Below, piece by piece: positions 61,928 to 64,000 of a stretch of 64,000 nt of DNA (position 1 is its first letter; the number at the start of each line of letters is the position of its first letter). The stretch lies in assembly GCF_024707545.1 (NCBI RefSeq), contig NZ_CP062229.1:2399501-2463500 (forward strand), in the 5' to 3' direction. Position numbers and translations under genes: made by a program. Under the pieces are notes generated by a model that saw nothing but the letters and a program-made list of their open reading frames with translations, did no database searches and was not told the origin of the DNA. Source of the stretch: Mesorhizobium onobrychidis. GTDB taxonomy: Bacteria; Pseudomonadota; Alphaproteobacteria; Rhizobiales; Rhizobiaceae.

Positions 61928-62589
61928 CTGAGACCAAGCTGAGGGACGATATCTGCCGCTTCGGACGTTCATTGTTCGAGCGCGGGCTGACGCCGGGATC
62001 ATCAGGCAATATCAGCCTGCGGCTCGATGATGGCGGCTGGCTGGTCACACCCACCAATGCCTCGCTAGGATTCCTGGATCCTGCCCGAATTTCACGCCTC
62101 GATGCGCAAGGCCGGCTGACCTCTGGCGATGCGCCGACCAAGGAAATTCCATTGCATACTGCGCTCTATCAGACGAGGGCAGAGGCGCGCGCCATCGTGC
62201 ACCTGCACTCGACCCACGCAGTTGCCCTTTCAATGCTGCCGGAAATCGATCCTAAGGCGGTGCTGCCGCCGATGACGCCCTACTATCTGATGCGCGCCGG
62301 CCAGACCGCGCTGGTGTCCTACCATCGGCCAGGCGACCCGGCGGTTGTCGCTGCGATCAAGGGCCTTGCCGGGCGCTACTCCTCGGTGCTGCTGGCAAAC
62401 CACGGTCCCGTGGTCGCGGGCGAAACGCTCGAGGCCGCCGTATTCGCTACCGAGGAGTTGGAGGAAACCGCAAGGCTCTATCTGCTGTTACGCGGCCTCA
62501 ATCCCCGCTACCTGTCGCCGGAACAGGTCGCCGATTTGGTGCGGGTTTTCGGGATATCCTTGCCGGAGCAAGACGGGCACCACCATTAG
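61924..62589 (+). CDS. otnC: 3-oxo-tetronate 4-phosphate decarboxylase (class II aldolase/adducin family)
   Basis: The 221-residue enzyme has the class II aldolase fold: LTPGSSGNISLRLDDGGWLV with the phosphate-binding SGN motif, the catalytic Glu74 in PTKEIPLHTALY, the zinc ligands His93 and His95 in VHLHSTHAV, and the third His in LLANHGPVVAGETLEAA. It decarboxylates 3-oxo-tetronate 4-phosphate to dihydroxyacetone phosphate and CO2. The GTG at 61924 overlaps the lacI stop (GTGA) and has AGGAG eight bases upstream. Confidence 0.9.
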   Translation: MTETKLRDDICRFGRSLFERGLTPGSSGNISLRLDDGGWLVTPTNASLGFLDPARISRLDAQGRLTSGDAPTKEIPLHTALYQTRAEARAIVHLHSTHAVALSMLPEIDPKAVLPPMTPYYLMRAGQTALVSYHRPGDPAVVAAIKGLAGRYSSVLLANHGPVVAGETLEAAVFATEELEETARLYLLLRGLNPRYLSPEQVADLVRVFGISLPEQDGHHH

Positions 62590-62596
62590 CATACCC

Positions 62597-63301
62597 TCAG
62601 CGCGTGCCTGATGTTATCTCACGGTATGAGAGTAGTGCGTAGATAAAGGTCAGTGTCCCGGCAAGTTCGAGACCTTCTTCGATGTTCGCCAGAATGCGAT
62701 AGCGCAAGGATTCCATACCTTCCGCCTCTGCAACGCTGCCGCCGACCATTTCAAACCCGACCGCTCCGCCAAGAAACAGCGCCGCCGAAACCGCCAACAG
62801 CACGGCGAGCGATGTCGGAAAAGAGCGGATGAATGGAACAAAGGCAGCTAGCCCCACCAAGCTAAGGATGCCTGCCGGCGCTGCCCATGCAAAATACAGC
62901 AGGCCCGTATTGGTTGACCTGGCAGCCAACGCAGCGGATAGCTTCTCATGAAGGCCCGTGAATTCATCGAAAGAAAGAAGCAGGAACAGGAAGCCTAAGA
63001 AGTACCAATGCCAGGTGAACTGACTGCTACGGCCCGCCGCATCGTCTCCGCACTGAAATAGAAGACGGCTACAGAAAAAAAGCGCCAGCACGGAGACCCA
63101 AGTGAACGCGCTCCGTTCCACATCGACATCGAGGAGCCATATTTTTGTCGAAAGGTCCGGCTTCTTTCCAGCGTACAAGCTTAAATCTTGTGCAACACCT
63201 GCACAAAGAATCAGCAGAGATAATACTGCAACTAGGGCGAGTATCGGTCTCCATTCGCTGAACAGAAGCGGGGCTTCCCTTCCCACCCTTACAATTGTCA
63301 T
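62597..63301 (-). CDS. Integral membrane protein of unknown function
   Basis: The 234-residue protein has about six hydrophobic segments, for example RPILALVAVLSLLILCAGVA, FTWVSVLALFFCSRLLFQ, WHWYFLGFLFLLLSFDEFTG, and IRSFPTSLAVLLAVSAALFL. Charged loops carry FDEFTGLHEKLSAALAARS. I do not recognise the family. The start at 63301 (MTIVRVGR) is in the middle of a short tandem repeat (63280-63320) that duplicates the start region, which makes the 5' end uncertain. Confidence 0.7.
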   Translation of the reverse strand: MTIVRVGREAPLLFSEWRPILALVAVLSLLILCAGVAQDLSLYAGKKPDLSTKIWLLDVDVERSAFTWVSVLALFFCSRLLFQCGDDAAGRSSQFTWHWYFLGFLFLLLSFDEFTGLHEKLSAALAARSTNTGLLYFAWAAPAGILSLVGLAAFVPFIRSFPTSLAVLLAVSAALFLGGAVGFEMVGGSVAEAEGMESLRYRILANIEEGLELAGTLTFIYALLSYREITSGTR

Positions 63302-63322
63302 ATCCCACCCTTGCAATTGTCA
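63280..63322. repeat. Tandem 20-base repeat around a start codon
   Basis: CCCACCCTTACAATTGTCA and CCCACCCTTGCAATTGTCA follow each other with two bases between. On the minus strand each contains a possible start for the membrane protein (ATG or GTG followed by ACAATTG). The palindrome CAATTG is in both. Confidence 0.75.
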
Positions 63323-63370
63323 CAAAAGCGTCACATAAAGATTAGCAACTTGTCAACCATTAGCGTTCCA

Positions 63371-63490
63371 ATGCGTAGCGACGGAAACAAGTTCGAGTCA
63401 TTACTCGGCGCAGGCTTGCTTGCTCTCCTAACGGCGTTGGCCGGGCTCATCGTTTTCTACGAGGTCGAGGTGGTATTTCCGTTGGGGTGA
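63371..63490 (+). CDS. Single-span microprotein, 39 aa
   Basis: ATG 63371 to TGA 63490 encodes MRSDGNKFESLLGAGLLALL, then TALAGLIVFYEVEVVFPLG. The central 20 residues form one hydrophobic helix; the N-terminus is charged and the C-terminus acidic. It is divergent from the membrane protein gene. Its codon use is compatible with coding, but there is no strong ribosome binding site. It is shorter than the usual ORF cut-off. Confidence 0.4.
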   Translation: MRSDGNKFESLLGAGLLALLTALAGLIVFYEVEVVFPLG

Positions 63491-63651
63491 CGCGTTGCCA
63501 ACGTCACCGCTGAATGCCACGCCATTTTTGCAGAACCTGACGCGCACAACTTGCCCTTCGCGCAAAAGCTCGAGTCGACCCTTCTCGGACCTTCGGCAGG
63601 TTCACTTATTGAACCGCGTACGGCCGGAATAACTGGAATCAGTCCCCAGCG
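63491..63651. other. Short intergenic region
   Basis: No gene or repeat was recognised in these 160 bases. Confidence 0.4.
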
Positions 63652-64000
63652 TCAGTCCTTGGATGCCGTGATGACGAGCGCCGGCATGTCGAAAGCGACG
63701 GCGCCGACCGCTGTCACGAAAGGCATAAGTGCCCGCTCGGCCTCCTCCAGAAGCCGCTTGAACTGCTCGTTGTCCAAAAGCCCGCCCAACGTCCAGATGC
63801 AGGCTCTTTCAGTTGAGATCAGCGACTCGATCGAGGCAAAACGGACCGTTCCGCGGTGCCGCTTCACCTCGGCACGCTCTATGCCTGCCTTCGCGCAGAG
63901 CGAACGCAGTCGCTCCGCATTGCCGAGCACAAAGGGCGCGCGGAACGCATTCGCAACGTCGCTTCCAAACAGCCGTTCAAGCATATCCGCCACTGCGGCA
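63652..64000 (-). CDS. SAM-dependent methyltransferase, C-terminal part only
   Basis: The frame is open to the right-hand edge of the window, so this is a partial gene. The visible part reads MLERLFGSDVANAFRAPFVL, GNAERLRSLCAKAGIERAEV, FASIESLISTERACIWTLGG, and ends AVAFDMPALVITASKD. The pattern 'APF-x-L-G-x-x-x-x-L ... GG ... AERALMPFV' is the C-terminal end of rhizobial class I methyltransferases. The SAM-binding half would lie beyond 64000. Substrate unknown. Confidence 0.7.
   Translation of the reverse strand, partial: AAVADMLERLFGSDVANAFRAPFVLGNAERLRSLCAKAGIERAEVKRHRGTVRFASIESLISTERACIWTLGGLLDNEQFKRLLEEAERALMPFVTAVGAVAFDMPALVITASKD

Overview
The window looks like chromosome of an alphaproteobacterium of the order Hyphomicrobiales, most likely Mesorhizobium or a close relative. 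This is inferred from protein-level recognition (BA14K, DUF1127 and DUF1488 proteins, a MarR/OmpR/EnvZ-type cluster, TPR adenylate cyclase, RTX glycosidase), from high GC, and from intergenic palindromic repeats typical of that group. No search was run. No rRNA, tRNA or CRISPR array was seen.

1-37 kb is mostly ordinary, densely packed housekeeping chromosome: pgeF/midA/lgt, an orphan antitoxin-like ORF, ubiK, YbjN-csaA, a mannosyltransferase-like GT4, a histidine kinase, OmpR-type regulator and MarR regulator on one strand, branched-chain aminotransferase, a GloB-like hydrolase, two cspA paralogues, a run of small rhizobial proteins, a TPR-sulfotransferase, an ABC-F ATPase, an unusually long UvrB, a CapA-like protein, a lipid kinase, a sugar-acid-type oxidoreductase/enolase-superfamily/GMC operon, an orphan sugar-binding protein and a TPR adenylate cyclase. 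Four families of intergenic palindromes or inverted repeats sit here. One arm of one of them is inside the uvrB reading frame.

37-53 kb is accessory and decayed. Intact genes (ChaC-like, GNAT, dodecin, PNPOx-like, MFS, hotdog thioesterase, two HxlR regulators, FMN reductase, LysR, Tat aldo/keto reductase, flavodoxin) alternate with gene scars: an IS630 tail, a CapK/PaaK-like ligase spliced to a DUF4336 remnant, an AraC tail, a frameshifted tyrosine recombinase, a quinone oxidoreductase cut by a LysR gene, a second aldo/keto reductase with an internal deletion, and an esterase start joined to an unrelated C-terminal fragment. A short element whose forward translation reads WRYLLVP occurs three times in this stretch.

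53-56.3 kb holds a secreted GH16 glycosidase with RTX repeats, an IS66 tnpA remnant and about 1 kb of decayed sequence.

56.3-62.6 kb is a complete catabolic module for four-carbon sugar acids: otnK, otnI, ltnD-like dehydrogenase and an MFS transporter on the minus strand, facing a LacI regulator and otnC on the plus strand. The divergent intergenic region carries two perfect copies of TGGCAGCGCTGCCA and one degenerate copy. Expected flow is import, oxidation to 2-oxo-tetronate, isomerisation to 3-oxo-tetronate, 4-phosphorylation, and decarboxylation to dihydroxyacetone phosphate. The window ends with a membrane protein, a 39-residue single-span microprotein and the C-terminal part of a methyltransferase.
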